Assembly (NCBI GenBank): GCA_964628685.1
Contig: CAZVNM010000002.1
Coordinates: forward strand, 62,001-126,000
DNA: 64,000 bases
Direction of reading: 5' to 3'
Source: CALMEC01 sp964628685
Lineage (GTDB): Bacteria > Actinomycetota > Thermoleophilia > Miltoncostaeales > Miltoncostaeaceae
The notes under the pieces were generated by a model that saw only the letters and a list, made by a program, of their open reading frames with translations, was not told where the DNA came from and ran no database searches. This document shows positions 28,813 through 39,533 of the stretch, one piece after another (within the stretch, counting starts at the first letter, position 1; every line of letters starts with the position of its first letter). A program made the translations under genes and the position numbers.

Positions 28813-29130
28813 TCGGATGGCGTTGTCATGCGGCGAAGGAGCCCGGACGGGCTCCTTCGGCGGGAACTCCGGATCGTGTTGAGCTGAGAACGGGGGCCTT
28901 CTGGCCCCGTTCGCATTTCGGATGGCATCCTCATGCGGCGAAGGGGCCCGGAGGGCTCCTCCGGCGGGAATTTCGGATCGTGTTGATCTGAGAACGGGGC
29001 CTTCTGACCCCGTTCGTATTCCGGATGGCGTTGTCATGCGGCGGAGGAGTCCGGAGGACTCCTTTGGCGGTGATTCCGGCGTCCTCATGTGGCGAGGGAG
29101 TCCGACCGGGCCCTTCGGCGGCAGTTCTGG
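28778..29130. repeat. Tandem array A: about 105-bp units with two hairpins each
   Basis: Units begin at 28778, 28888 and 28992 (spacing 110 and 104) with a degraded fourth from about 29070. Each has a terminator-like stem (GAACGGGG...CCCCGTTC), then GCATTTCGGATGG or close, TCATGCGGCG, and a second hairpin. That second stem is GGAGCCC/GGGCTCC in unit 1 and GGAGTCC/GGACTCC in unit 3, a compensatory change. No plausible gene lies here. Confidence 0.75.
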
Positions 29131-29192
29131 TCACTGTCGATGGGCGCCTGGGGTGGTCGGGCGCTCGTCGTCGTCCCGTCGTTCTATCGGAC

Positions 29193-29730
29193 GACGGTCG
29201 TCGTTCATTTGCACGGAGGCGCCAGTGATCCGTGACGGTTTCTACGTGGTTCGTTGCGGTTGCGTGACGGGTCGCGGATCGACGTCGGTCGGTCAGTGCT
29301 GGATGCCCGCGGGGGTCGTCGGGTCGTCGCCGGCCCGATCGTTCGATTGGTCGTCGGTCGCCGTTCAATTGCGCGGAGGCGTCAGTGATCCGTGACGGTT
29401 TCTATGTGGATCGTGGCGGTTGTGTGACGCTTTTCAGGATGATCGGGTGGTCGGTGGCTGTAATCGGGCCTCGGGTGGCTCGTCGGGTCGTCGCCGGCCC
29501 CATCGTTCGATTGGACGTCGGTCGTCGTTCATTCGTACGGAGGCGTCAGAGGTTCGTGACGGTTTCTGCGCGTTTCGTGACGGTTGCGTGACGCGTCGCG
29601 GATCGCGGAGGCCGCTCGCTGCAGGCCCGGGGCATCGGGGGGTTGCGGGCCCGTCGCTCACATGGGCGTCGGTCGCCGTTCATTTGCACGGAGGCGTCAG
29701 TTATCCGTGACGGTCCGCGCTCGTTCGTGT
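29193..29730. repeat. Tandem array B: about 155-bp units
   Basis: Four copies of a core related to CGTTCATTTGCACGGAGGCG followed by TCAGTGATCCGTGACGGTTT start at about 29203, 29363, 29527 and 29678 (spacing 160, 164, 151). Between cores are GTGACG-rich stretches. Frames without stops exist but their products are low-complexity and change frame between copies, so I treat it as non-coding. It directly follows array A. Confidence 0.7.
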
Positions 29731-29788
29731 CGGATCGGCGTGACCAGTCGTGACGAGGCCCCGGACGGAGGTGCTCAGCGCGTCCTTG

Positions 29789-30151
29789 TCAGAGGACAAG
29801 GAGCAGCAGCGACAGCACGAGACCGAGCACCGAGGTCACCACGACGAGCCGGCCGATCAGCTCGCTGAGCACGGTGATCCGCGACGGCGAATCGACGGCC
29901 TCCAGCCACCTCCGGACCCATCCGGAGAGGCGGATGGCGATCCATCCGAGGCCGGTGGCCGACGCGAAGAGGGCCGCCGTGATCAGCTGGTTCCGACCGG
30001 TCCGGGCGGACCACCCCTCCCGGGCGTCCGCATCGACCAGCACGACCAGGAGGCTGAACCACCCCGTGCCCGCCACCACCGCGGCGACGAGCGCGGCGAT
30101 CATCGGGATCCCGTCGTTGTCGCCCCATGGTCGTCGTGGTGACCCCGTCAT
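29789..30151 (-). CDS. Small integral membrane protein, unknown
   Basis: 120 residues with three hydrophobic segments: about 16-38 (MIAALVAAVVAGTGWFSLLV), 56-75 (LITAALFASATGLGWIAI) and 99-120 (IGRLVVVTSVLGLVLSLLLL). The last runs to the C-terminus. Chosen start is the ATG of MTGSPRRPWGD; a much longer in-frame extension is Arg-rich and antisense to the next gene, so rejected. No family recognised. Confidence 0.6.
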   Translation of the reverse strand: MTGSPRRPWGDNDGIPMIAALVAAVVAGTGWFSLLVVLVDADAREGWSARTGRNQLITAALFASATGLGWIAIRLSGWVRRWLEAVDSPSRITVLSELIGRLVVVTSVLGLVLSLLLLVL

Positions 30152-30349
30152 CCGGCGATGGTCGCAGACATACGGCCGCGCTGGGCCACGTCCTTCCGAA
30201 CACCGTCGGGTTCGTGCCGTCGCTCGCGCTGAGCGCAGACGCACGGTCGCGGGCGCGAAGGTCCGGTGCCCCCGTGCGGACCGGGACCTCCGTCCCGTCC
30301 TGTGCGCCACCCGGATCACATCCGGCACCCCACCCGATACCGTCCGGGC

Positions 30350-30748
30350 ATGCTCGCCCGCTACCGGATGGCGCGGGGCGTCCCCGCAGCCCGGCTGCCG
30401 CAGGGGATCCGCCAGGACACCCGCAAGCACACGCGCCACATCCTCCGTCCCGAGGCGGAGTTCGTGCGCGAGTTCTTCGAGAACCCGACCGACGAGGTCT
30501 GGCGACGCTCGATGGACGCCTACCGGGCTGAGCTGGAACGCCGCTTCGCCGAGGACCGCCGCCGGTTCGACGAACTCGCTGAACTTGCCCGTGGGAACGA
30601 CGTGTATCTGGGGTGCAGCTGTCCCACCAGGCTCGTGCCCGACGTGCGCAGGTGCCACACATGGACGGCGCTCGAGTTCATGCAGGAGCGCTACCCGGAC
30701 CTCGACGTGCGGATGCCGCCCGTCGACGAGGTCGCGCCGCCCGCCTGA
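30350..30748 (+). CDS. DUF488-like protein
   Basis: 132 residues. The C-terminal part has the Cys/His cluster LGCSCPTRLVPDVRRCHTW, matching the C-terminal signature of DUF488-type proteins (function unknown, sometimes linked to nucleic acid or metal chemistry). The N-terminal RQDTRKHTRHILRPEAEFV is typical of a subgroup. TACCGT at 30338-30343 lies 6 bases before the ATG, suggesting a leaderless transcript. Confidence 0.65.
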   Translation: MLARYRMARGVPAARLPQGIRQDTRKHTRHILRPEAEFVREFFENPTDEVWRRSMDAYRAELERRFAEDRRRFDELAELARGNDVYLGCSCPTRLVPDVRRCHTWTALEFMQERYPDLDVRMPPVDEVAPPA

Positions 30749-30767
30749 TCCCGCGCGGGGCGGACGC

Positions 30768-31490
30768 TCAGCCGGCGGTTGCGGACGTCGCCATGAGGTT
30801 CTCCCAGGCGCGTCGCCACGGCCACGTGGCCTGATCCACGAGGGTCGTGCCCAGTGGCAGACGCAGACGGGCGGACGGCTGCAGATCCTCCACCGCCTCG
30901 ACCAGCCGCGGCGTGATGCCGTCCCACGTGCGTGACGCGATCACCGGGAACCGTCGGGTGGTCTCGCTGTTGTAGGGATACACCAACCCGCTCGTCACGA
31001 TCCCCGCACGGATCGCCTCCCGCATCGTCTGCGGGCTGTCGTCGACCATCAGCTTGACGTCCCGCTCGATCATCAGCGGGACCTTGGACGCCATCGTCCC
31101 CACGTACAGCTCGTGGTAGGGGATGTCGAAGTGGGCCAGGTAGTCGACCACGTCCTGGCCGTTGTGCGCGCCGCGGGCGGTCATCACGATGATCCGCGCG
31201 CCGGCCTCCACCAGGGCGGCCACACCCTCCGCGGCCCCGGGGATCACGCCGCCCTCGATCATGGCCTCGCGGGTGCCGGCGGCGGCGAAGAGCGCGTCGC
31301 GCCGCTCCTGCCCCACCAGATCGCGCACGGCGAACCACGACGCGTAGACCTCGTCGAGGGTCAGGTGGCGCCCGGTGATCCGCTCACTCAGCCGGCTCAC
31401 CTGGGTGTTGAACGGGTAGAGCGTCTCGTCGACGTCCACCGCGACGTTCAACCGAGATCCGAAGTCCGCTCTGTTCACACGACGATACAT
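30768..31490 (-). CDS. HAD-superfamily hydrolase (5'-nucleotidase-like)
   Basis: 240 residues. Motif I DVDETLYPF (about 18-26, nucleophile Asp and acid Asp), motif II VMTARG (about 102-107) and motif III/IV KLMVDDSPQTM are complete, so phosphatase activity on a small phosphorylated metabolite, perhaps a nucleotide, is likely. Substrate is not readable. ATG preceded by AGGAAG; GATAAT on the minus strand (31503-31508) is a good -10. Confidence 0.75.
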   Translation of the reverse strand: MYRRVNRADFGSRLNVAVDVDETLYPFNTQVSRLSERITGRHLTLDEVYASWFAVRDLVGQERRDALFAAAGTREAMIEGGVIPGAAEGVAALVEAGARIIVMTARGAHNGQDVVDYLAHFDIPYHELYVGTMASKVPLMIERDVKLMVDDSPQTMREAIRAGIVTSGLVYPYNSETTRRFPVIASRTWDGITPRLVEAVEDLQPSARLRLPLGTTLVDQATWPWRRAWENLMATSATAG

Positions 31491-31502
31491 AGCTTCCTAT
31501 GG

Positions 31503-31508
31503 ATTATC
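31503..31508 (-). promoter_or_regulatory. Candidate -10 of the HAD gene
   Basis: GATAAT on the minus strand (5/6 match), 13 bases before the start codon of the HAD gene; the short leader carries AGGAAG. Confidence 0.4.
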
Positions 31509-31622
31509 GTACCACGGCTCTGCGTACTTTAGTTTGCGCGTTCTCTCGTGACAACGGTCATGGCCGCACCCTCCGGGAATTCCATCGGCGTCCACGTCGG
31601 CGGAAGTGCGGGCCACGGTGGA

Positions 31623-32441
31623 TCACGGAGCGATGCCGCGCACGCTGAGCTTCGCCCGGGCCACGTCCAGGTGGATGAGCGGCCACCGGCTGACGAGCGG
31701 GTTGACGCCGACGAGCGTCGGATACTTGAAGACCTTGACACCCTGCGCGCGGTAGGCGGCCGCGAGTTCCGTGAACCCCTGCGCCCGCGCGGCCGCCTCG
31801 ACTCCCGTCACCGCCGACGTCCAGGACATGAGCTGGGCCGCCCACCGCTGCTGCGCGGCGTCGGATGAGCCCCGAACCCTGGGGTCGAGCGCGAACTGCG
31901 TGCGCGCCTGCATGCGCACCGACGTCACGACGCGGGCGGGGACGCTCGCGACCGTGCGGTTGCGGGTCATCGCCCACGTGTGGAGCATCGTGGCCGCCCA
32001 GACGTCGGCGATGTCGTTCTGCGCCCATCTGCGCGCCGTCATCCATCCCCGGATCGTCCGCTCGGTCTCCCCGGCCGCGATGGCGGCGCGCATGGTCTGG
32101 ACCGCGGGGTTCGCGGGATCCTGGTCGGACGTGAACGCCGCGGCCACCTGCGACCGCACCGTGGCGGTCACCGCCGGGCGCGCGACGAACCGCAGCGCCC
32201 GGATCTGCGCGGCGGTCGGCGTTACCGGCTTCGGCTTGCGCGGCGTCGCGCTCCCGCCGCCCGACTGGGGACCGCTGCAGATGAGCACGAGCGACCCACC
32301 GGTCTGCCCGGACAGATCCGGTTGCCAGACGTTGCGGCAATCGGCGTTGGCGGGGGCGGCGGCCGCGGCGGCGATCAGCGCCGCGAGGACACCCACGCGG
32401 GCGGGGGAGACGGTGCGACGGGTGCGGGGTGATGTGTGCAT
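31623..32441 (-). CDS. Exported protein of unknown function
   Basis: 272 residues with a signal peptide (RVGVLAALIAAAAAAPANA, cleavage about 34). A Cys-containing short segment (DCRNVWQP ... LICSG) is followed by a helical Arg/Ala-rich domain (about 75-270) with repeated V-A-V-R-Q style helices. It may belong to a DUF6683-like family, from memory and with low certainty. Start chosen at MHTSPRTRR behind CGGAG. Confidence 0.6.
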   Translation of the reverse strand: MHTSPRTRRTVSPARVGVLAALIAAAAAAPANADCRNVWQPDLSGQTGGSLVLICSGPQSGGGSATPRKPKPVTPTAAQIRALRFVARPAVTATVRSQVAAAFTSDQDPANPAVQTMRAAIAAGETERTIRGWMTARRWAQNDIADVWAATMLHTWAMTRNRTVASVPARVVTSVRMQARTQFALDPRVRGSSDAAQQRWAAQLMSWTSAVTGVEAAARAQGFTELAAAYRAQGVKVFKYPTLVGVNPLVSRWPLIHLDVARAKLSVRGIAP

Positions 32442-32655
32442 CGGGTGCTCCGGTGGATCGGTGGCTGCCTGCGGTACGCCGCGCCGGCGTGATGCGTCAC
32501 ACCTTCCCACGCCGCCGCCGACGACCTTGTGACGAACACCACACTTTGGCCGTCCTCCGGTTCAGTCGGGGTAAAGCCGGGATCCGGCGCGGGTGGGGAC
32601 CCCACCCGCGCCGTCCGGGGCGGGAGACGGCGGGACGCGGGGCGCACGCGTCAAC

Positions 32656-33576
32656 ATGCGCCCTGTGACGACGACCGCCCTCGCCGCCCTGGCGATCATC
32701 CTGCTGGCCTGGTTGGGCAAACGGGCGGGCGTGCTCCGCGTGGAGGCCGCGCCCCTTCTCATCCAGATCGTCCTCTACCTGACCCTGCCGGCGCTGATCT
32801 TCCGCGTCATGGCACGGGCGGAGCTGGACTGGTCGCTGGCGCTCGTCCCGGTGCTCGGCCTGACGCTCCACGTGGTCCTGGCGGGCATCGCGTACCTGCT
32901 CGCCCGGCTCGGCCGGATGGACCGTCGCACGGTCGGTGCCCTCATCATCGCGTCGGCGGTCGGCAACACCGGCTTCTTCGGCCTGCCGCTCATCGCCGCC
33001 TCCGGTGGGGGGCTCTCGGTGCCCGCCGCCGTGATGTACGACCAGTTCGCCACCGGGGTTCTGACGTGGACCTCGACGATCTGGATCAGCAGACGGTTCG
33101 GTGAGCCCGCCGCCACCGACGCCCCGGGCGGCGGGTCGCTGTGGAAGAACCTCCTCCTGCCGCCCATCTGGGCGCTCATGTTCGGCCTCGCATGGAACGT
33201 GTCGGGCCACGACCTGCCCGGCTGGCTTGACCGGCCGCTCGAGATCCTGGCCGCGGCGATGCTGCCGCTTGTGCTGATCTACGCCGGCCTGATGCTCGAC
33301 TGGACCGGCGTGCGCCGCGAGTGGCGGGCCGTGGCGCTCGCGACGATCCTGCGTCTGGCGGTCGCGCCGGCGCTCGCGTTCGTCATGGCCTGGCTGATCG
33401 GGCTGCGCGACGACGTCTTGCGTACCGTGGTGCTGATGTCGGCGATGCCGACCGCGATGATGTCGCTCGTGATCGGAGGGTGGTTCCGCGTGAAGACCGA
33501 TGTCGTGGCCGGGGCGATCGTGGTGACCGCGATCGTGGCCCCGCTCGTGCTGCCGCTCCTGCGGGCGATGCTCTGA
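32656..33576 (+). CDS. AEC-family transporter (auxin-efflux-carrier type)
   Basis: 306 residues with about ten membrane segments. It fits the AEC family by overall pattern: TLPALIFRVMA in an early helix, SAVGNTGFFGLPLI in the middle, and the AMPTAMMSLVIGGWF repeat near the C-terminus. These carriers export carboxylates or similar anions; the substrate here is unknown. It heads an operon with pyrF (ATGA overlap). Confidence 0.8.
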   Translation: MRPVTTTALAALAIILLAWLGKRAGVLRVEAAPLLIQIVLYLTLPALIFRVMARAELDWSLALVPVLGLTLHVVLAGIAYLLARLGRMDRRTVGALIIASAVGNTGFFGLPLIAASGGGLSVPAAVMYDQFATGVLTWTSTIWISRRFGEPAATDAPGGGSLWKNLLLPPIWALMFGLAWNVSGHDLPGWLDRPLEILAAAMLPLVLIYAGLMLDWTGVRREWRAVALATILRLAVAPALAFVMAWLIGLRDDVLRTVVLMSAMPTAMMSLVIGGWFRVKTDVVAGAIVVTAIVAPLVLPLLRAML

Positions 33577-34397
33577 TGGCCGGCTTCGGAGACCGCCTGG
33601 CGGACGCCGTCGCCCGGCGCGGATCGCAGATCGTCCTGGGGCTCGACCCGGACCCGGCGCGGGTCGCGGGTGGGGCCGCGGGCGCCGAGCGCTTCTGCCT
33701 GGACGTGATCGCCCGCGCCGCCGCATCCTGCGTGGCGGCCAAGCCACAGCTCGCATGCTTCGAGCGCTTCGGCGCCGATGGCTGGCGCGCGTTCGAGACG
33801 GTGGCCAGCGCCGCCGCGGACGCCGGCCTGGTGGTCATCGCGGACGCCAAGCGCGGGGACATCGACGCCACCGCCCGCGCCTACGCCGACGCGTTCCTGC
33901 GCGAACCGATCGACGCGCTCACCGTGAACCCCATGCTGGGGTCCGATGCCCTGGCCCCGTTCGTGGACGCGGCGTCGGCCGGGGGCCGCGGCCTCTTCGT
34001 CCTGGTGCGCACCTCAAACCCCGGTGCCGCCGACCTGGAGGACCTGCCGCTGGCCGACGGGCGACTGTGGCACGAGGCCGTGGCCGACCTGGTCGCCGCC
34101 ACCGGTGCGCCCACCGTGGGATCGTCCGGTCTCTCGTCGATCGGTGCGGTCGTCGGTGCCACCGTGCCGCAGCGGCTGGCCGCACTGCGCACGCGCATGC
34201 CGCACCAGGTCTTCCTGCTGCCCGGTGTGGGCGCCCAGGGCGGGCGGCCGGAGGAGCTGGGCCCGGCGTTCGGCGGTCGGGCCGCCGGTGCGCTGGTCTC
34301 CGCCAGCCGTTCGATCATCTACGCGGAGGATCCCGGGGCCGCCGCAGCCGGACTCCGCGACGTGGTCTGGGGCGCCTGGGAGGCGATGAACGCCTGA
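33576..34397 (+). CDS. pyrF: Orotidine 5'-phosphate decarboxylase
   Basis: 273 residues; last step of UMP synthesis. The long subfamily form is indicated by VLGLDPDP, the catalytic DAKRGDIDATA (Lys and Asp), NPMLGSDAL and LLPGVGAQGG. ATG overlaps the AEC stop. Other pyrimidine genes are not adjacent here. Confidence 0.92.
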   Translation: MAGFGDRLADAVARRGSQIVLGLDPDPARVAGGAAGAERFCLDVIARAAASCVAAKPQLACFERFGADGWRAFETVASAAADAGLVVIADAKRGDIDATARAYADAFLREPIDALTVNPMLGSDALAPFVDAASAGGRGLFVLVRTSNPGAADLEDLPLADGRLWHEAVADLVAATGAPTVGSSGLSSIGAVVGATVPQRLAALRTRMPHQVFLLPGVGAQGGRPEELGPAFGGRAAGALVSASRSIIYAEDPGAAAAGLRDVVWGAWEAMNA

Positions 34398-34439
34398 CCC
34401 GTGCAGGACTTCGGGGTGCGCGGCTGTACCTTTGACGTG

Positions 34440-35564
34440 ATGCGCCGCACGACGCTCACGGTCCTGCTCGCCCTCACCCTGGTGGTGACACCCGCCGCGG
34501 TGGGCGCGTCCGCACCGCCGACGATCCAGGCACGCGCCTGGATCCTGGTGAACGCCACGACCGGCGAGGTCCTCGCCCAGCGCAACCCGGACATGCGCCT
34601 GCCCATGGCCAGCACCACCAAGCTGATGACCGCCATCGTGACCATGGAGCGAAGCGGCCTCGCAAAGACGATCACCGTGCCGACCGGCCTGCCCGGCGGA
34701 TCCTCGGCGGCGCTCGTGCCCGGCGAGCGCATCACGATGCGCGTCGCGCTGACCGGCCTCCTGGTGGGAAGCGGCAACGACGCCTCGATCGCCATCGCCG
34801 ACGCCGTGGGCAACGGATCCGAGGCCCGCTTCGTCACCTTCATGAACGCCGAGGCGGCCTCCATGGGTCTCAAGAACACCCGGTTCGCGAACCCGCACGG
34901 GCTGGATGCGCCCGGCCACTACTCGACGGTGCGGGACCTGGTGAAGCTGGGGCAGCGGGCGCGCGAGTACCCGTTCATCCGCCAGACGGTGGCCAGACGC
35001 GTCACCACGATCCCGGGAGCCGGCGGCCGTGGGACACGTCGTCTGGAGTCCGAGAACGACCTGCTGTCGATCAACCCCGAGGCCGACGGCGTGAAGACCG
35101 GTCACACGGCCGGCGCCGGGTATTCACTGGTCGCCCACGCGACCCGCCGTGCGAACGGGACCGAGCTCTACTTCGCCGAGATCGGGGCACCCAACCGCGC
35201 CCAGCGCGCCCAGGACGCCAAGCGCATGCTCGACTGGGGCCTCGCCCAATACGCGCGCGTCACACCGCTGACGGCGAAGCAGGTCATCGTGCGGGTGCCG
35301 GTGCGTGACCGTCCCGGCGTGACCGTCCCCCTCACCGTCAACGCGCCCTTCGCCACCACCGTCCGCATGGGGACGAAGCTCAGCCGCACGGTCGTCGCGC
35401 CCGCCGAGATCACGGCGCCGATGAGCGCCGGCACCGCGGTCGGTACGGTGCGCATCCTCGCCAAGGGGAAGGTCGTCGGCACGCGACGCATCGTGCTCGG
35501 CGAGGCCGTCGACGCTCCGTCACTCACCGAGCGCATCCGCTCCGGGGTCGGGAGGATCCTGTGA
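34440..35564 (+). CDS. D-alanyl-D-alanine carboxypeptidase (PBP5-type)
   Basis: 374 residues. Signal peptide TVLLALTLVVTPAAVGASA, then the serine peptidase S11 triad: SxxK as STTK (about 58-61, ASTTKLMTAIV), SGN (GSGNDASIAIAD) and KTG (VKTGHTAGAG). The C-terminal beta domain follows (about 275-355). It trims peptidoglycan pentapeptides outside the membrane. TACCTT at 34427-34432 sits 7 bases before the ATG, a leaderless arrangement. Its stop overlaps the next gene. Confidence 0.9.
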   Translation: MRRTTLTVLLALTLVVTPAAVGASAPPTIQARAWILVNATTGEVLAQRNPDMRLPMASTTKLMTAIVTMERSGLAKTITVPTGLPGGSSAALVPGERITMRVALTGLLVGSGNDASIAIADAVGNGSEARFVTFMNAEAASMGLKNTRFANPHGLDAPGHYSTVRDLVKLGQRAREYPFIRQTVARRVTTIPGAGGRGTRRLESENDLLSINPEADGVKTGHTAGAGYSLVAHATRRANGTELYFAEIGAPNRAQRAQDAKRMLDWGLAQYARVTPLTAKQVIVRVPVRDRPGVTVPLTVNAPFATTVRMGTKLSRTVVAPAEITAPMSAGTAVGTVRILAKGKVVGTRRIVLGEAVDAPSLTERIRSGVGRIL

Positions 35565-36526
35565 TCGTCACCGTCACCCTCAACGCGGCCCTCGACCGCA
35601 CGCTCACCGTGCCCAACTTCGGCTCGCTGCGCCGCCACCGCGCCACCGACGCCATCGCGCTCGCCGGCGGCAAGGGCGTCAACATCGCCCGCGCGCTCAA
35701 GCAGCTGGGCGAGCCGGTGATCACGACCGGGTTCGCCGGTGGGCGCACCGGCACCACCATCATCGAGGAGCTCACCGACGAGGGCATCCTCAACGACTTC
35801 GTGCGCATCCGCGGGGAGTCGCGCGTGTCGACGGCCGTGATCGACCCCATGAGCGGTGGCCAGACCGAGATCAACGAGGTCGGCCCCGACATCAGCGAGG
35901 ACGAGATCGACCTGCTGTTCAGCAAGTTGCGCTATCTCACCAAGAGCGCCGACTGCCTGGTGCTCGCAGGGTCGATCCCCCCGCGGCTCTCGAGTGACCT
36001 GTACGCCCGCATCCTGCGCGAGTTCCGCGCCCACGGGATGGAGACGGCCGTCGACGCGTACGGCACCTCGCTGCGGGGCGCGCTGCCGGGTGAGCCCGGG
36101 ATCGTGAGTCCCAACCGCCACGAGGCCGAGGAGCTCGTGGGGTACGAGTTCCAGGACGAAGCGGACATCGCCGCCGCCGCCGAGCGCATCGCGCACATGG
36201 GCGCCGACGTCGTCCTCATCCACGGCGAGGACGGATGCATCGCGCGCATCCCCGACCGCCGCGGGTCGTCCGCCATCTACCGGGCCCAGCTTCCCCGCGT
36301 GAAGGAGGTGGCGGCCACCGTCGGCTCGGGCGATGCGTTCCTGGCGGGGTTCGTCTCGGCGTGGCTTCCCTCGCGGGACCACGATCGCGCCATCCGCACC
36401 GCCGTCGCCTGCGGCGCGGCCAACGCCCTGCAGCTGGGCGCCGGGGTGTTCTCGGCGGACGATGTGCAGGCCTTCGCACGGCGGGTGATCATCGAACCGG
36501 TCGAGGTGACCGAGATCGAGGAATGA
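35561..36526 (+). CDS. PfkB-family sugar kinase (1-phosphofructokinase-like)
   Basis: 321 residues. N-terminal MIVTVTLNAALDRTL and GGKGVNIARALKQLG, the SIPPRLSSDLY segment and the C-terminal anion hole/catalytic GSGDAFLAGF are typical of 1-phosphofructokinase/tagatose-6-phosphate kinase members. No fructose PTS gene is near, so the substrate is open. GTG start overlaps the carboxypeptidase TGA. Confidence 0.85.
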   Translation: MIVTVTLNAALDRTLTVPNFGSLRRHRATDAIALAGGKGVNIARALKQLGEPVITTGFAGGRTGTTIIEELTDEGILNDFVRIRGESRVSTAVIDPMSGGQTEINEVGPDISEDEIDLLFSKLRYLTKSADCLVLAGSIPPRLSSDLYARILREFRAHGMETAVDAYGTSLRGALPGEPGIVSPNRHEAEELVGYEFQDEADIAAAAERIAHMGADVVLIHGEDGCIARIPDRRGSSAIYRAQLPRVKEVAATVGSGDAFLAGFVSAWLPSRDHDRAIRTAVACGAANALQLGAGVFSADDVQAFARRVIIEPVEVTEIEE

Positions 36527-36677
36527 GCGTGGACGCGGCATCGCCGGGGTGTCGGACGGTGGGCCCGCTCACCACCTCGAACGATCGGTGACCCTCCGTC
36601 GGCGCGCGTCGGGACCGGGTGGTACCGTGCCCACACTCACGTGACGGATCGATGTGCGGAACCACCAAGCTCCCATG

Positions 36678-36711
36678 AAGCCCAGCCCGGCCCCGCCGGT
36701 CTGGGCTTTTT
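36678..36711 (+). terminator. Intrinsic terminator before guaB3
   Basis: AAGCCCAG (36678-36685) pairs with CTGGGCTT (36701-36708) and the hairpin runs into five T. It lies 50 bases before guaB3, so besides ending the kinase transcript it could attenuate the gua genes. Confidence 0.8.
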
Positions 36712-36762
36712 CGTATCCGTTCGCAGCAGAACGCACAACGTCGAGGGCCGGGGAGGCTGACC

Positions 36763-37916
36763 GTGGAGATTGAGATCGGGATGGGCAAGCGCGGCCGTCG
36801 CGCCTACGGGTTCGACGAGATCGCGATCGTGCCGAGCCGGCGCACGCGTGATCCCGAGGACGTCGACATGACCTGGACGCTGGGCGACCACACGTTCGCC
36901 TATCCGCTCCTGGCGTCGGCGATGGACGGGGTGGTGAACCCCACGACGGCCGGCATCATCGGCAAGGTGGGGGGCCTGGGCGTCCTCAACCTCGAGGGCA
37001 TCCAGTGCCGCTACGAGGACGCCGACCAGCAGCTCGAGACCATCGCGGGGTTCCCCGTGGCGGAGGCGACCCGGGGGCTGCAGGAGATCTACCGGGCGGA
37101 CGTCAAGCAGGAGCTGATCCGCCAGCGGATCGCGGAGATCAAGGATCAGGGCGTCGTGGTCGCCGGCTCGCTCACCCCGCAGCGGGTGCGCGACCACATC
37201 GACGTCGCGCTCGACGCCGGCCTCGACATCCTCGTCATCCAGGGCACCGTGGTCTCGGCCGAGCACGTGTCCACGCGTGAGGAGCCACTCGACCTCAAGC
37301 GGTTCATCGCCGACCTCCCGATCCCGGTCATCGTCGGCGGCTGCGCCTCGTACTCCACGGCGCTCCACCTGATGCGCACCGGCGCCGTCGGCGTGCTGGT
37401 GGGCGTCGGTCCCGGCGCGGCCTGCACCACCCGTCAGGTGATCGGCGTTGGCGTGCCGCAGGCGACCGCGATCGCGGACGCCGCCGGCGCCCGCATGCAG
37501 CACCTGCTGGAGACCGGCACGTACGTCAACGTCGTCGCCGACGGCGGCATGGCCTACGGCGGCGACCTCGCCAAGGCCATCGCCTGCGGTGCCGACGCCT
37601 GCATGATCGGATCGCCCCTGGCGAAGGCCGAGGAGGCCCCCGGCAAGGGATACCACTGGGGCATGGCCACGTTCCACCCGGACCTTCCCCGCGGCGCCCG
37701 CGTCAAGACCACCACGATCGGCACCCTCGAGCAGATCCTCGTCGGCCCGGCGATGGAGAACGACGGGTCGCTCAACCTGATGGGCGGCCTGCGAAACGCC
37801 ATGAGCACCTGCGGCTACGACTCGGTGCAGAGCTTCCAGAAGGTCGAGGTGATGGTGGCCCCGTCCATCCGCACCGAGGGCAAGAAGCTGCAGACCGCGC
37901 AGTCGGTGGGGATGGG

Positions 37917-37920
<4 letters not shown>
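36763..37920 (+). CDS. guaB3: GuaB3-type IMP dehydrogenase-related protein
   Basis: 385 residues without CBS domains, as in the GuaB3 subfamily of actinobacteria and cyanobacteria. The TIM-barrel loop with catalytic-type Cys is GPGAACTTRQVIGVGVPQ (about 217-234), followed by VADGGMAYGGDLAKAIACGAD (phosphate site). Actinobacterial GuaB3 is often annotated as of uncertain activity beside a true GuaB2; a cyanobacterial one is reported active. GTG start behind GGGGAGG. Its stop overlaps guaA, supporting a role in guanine nucleotide synthesis. Confidence 0.85.
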
Positions 37921-39491
<1,571 letters not shown>

Positions 39492-39526
39492 GCGTGCCGG
39501 GGCCGGCCGAGGCCACCCCGACACGC
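39492..39526. terminator. Hairpin between convergent genes
   Basis: GCGTG-C-CGGGG (39492-39502) pairs with CCCCG-A-CACGC (39516-39526) with one mismatch. No T-run. Likely shared terminator of guaA and the minus-strand gene. Confidence 0.5.
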
Positions 39527-39533
39527 TCCCCAC

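Noticed and set aside
28922..29395. 157-codon frame in arrays A/B
   Set aside because: Consists of translated repeats and has no conserved core.
28778..29730. CRISPR array
   Set aside because: Period 105-165 bases, repeats imperfect, no short repeat/unique spacer pattern and no cas genes.
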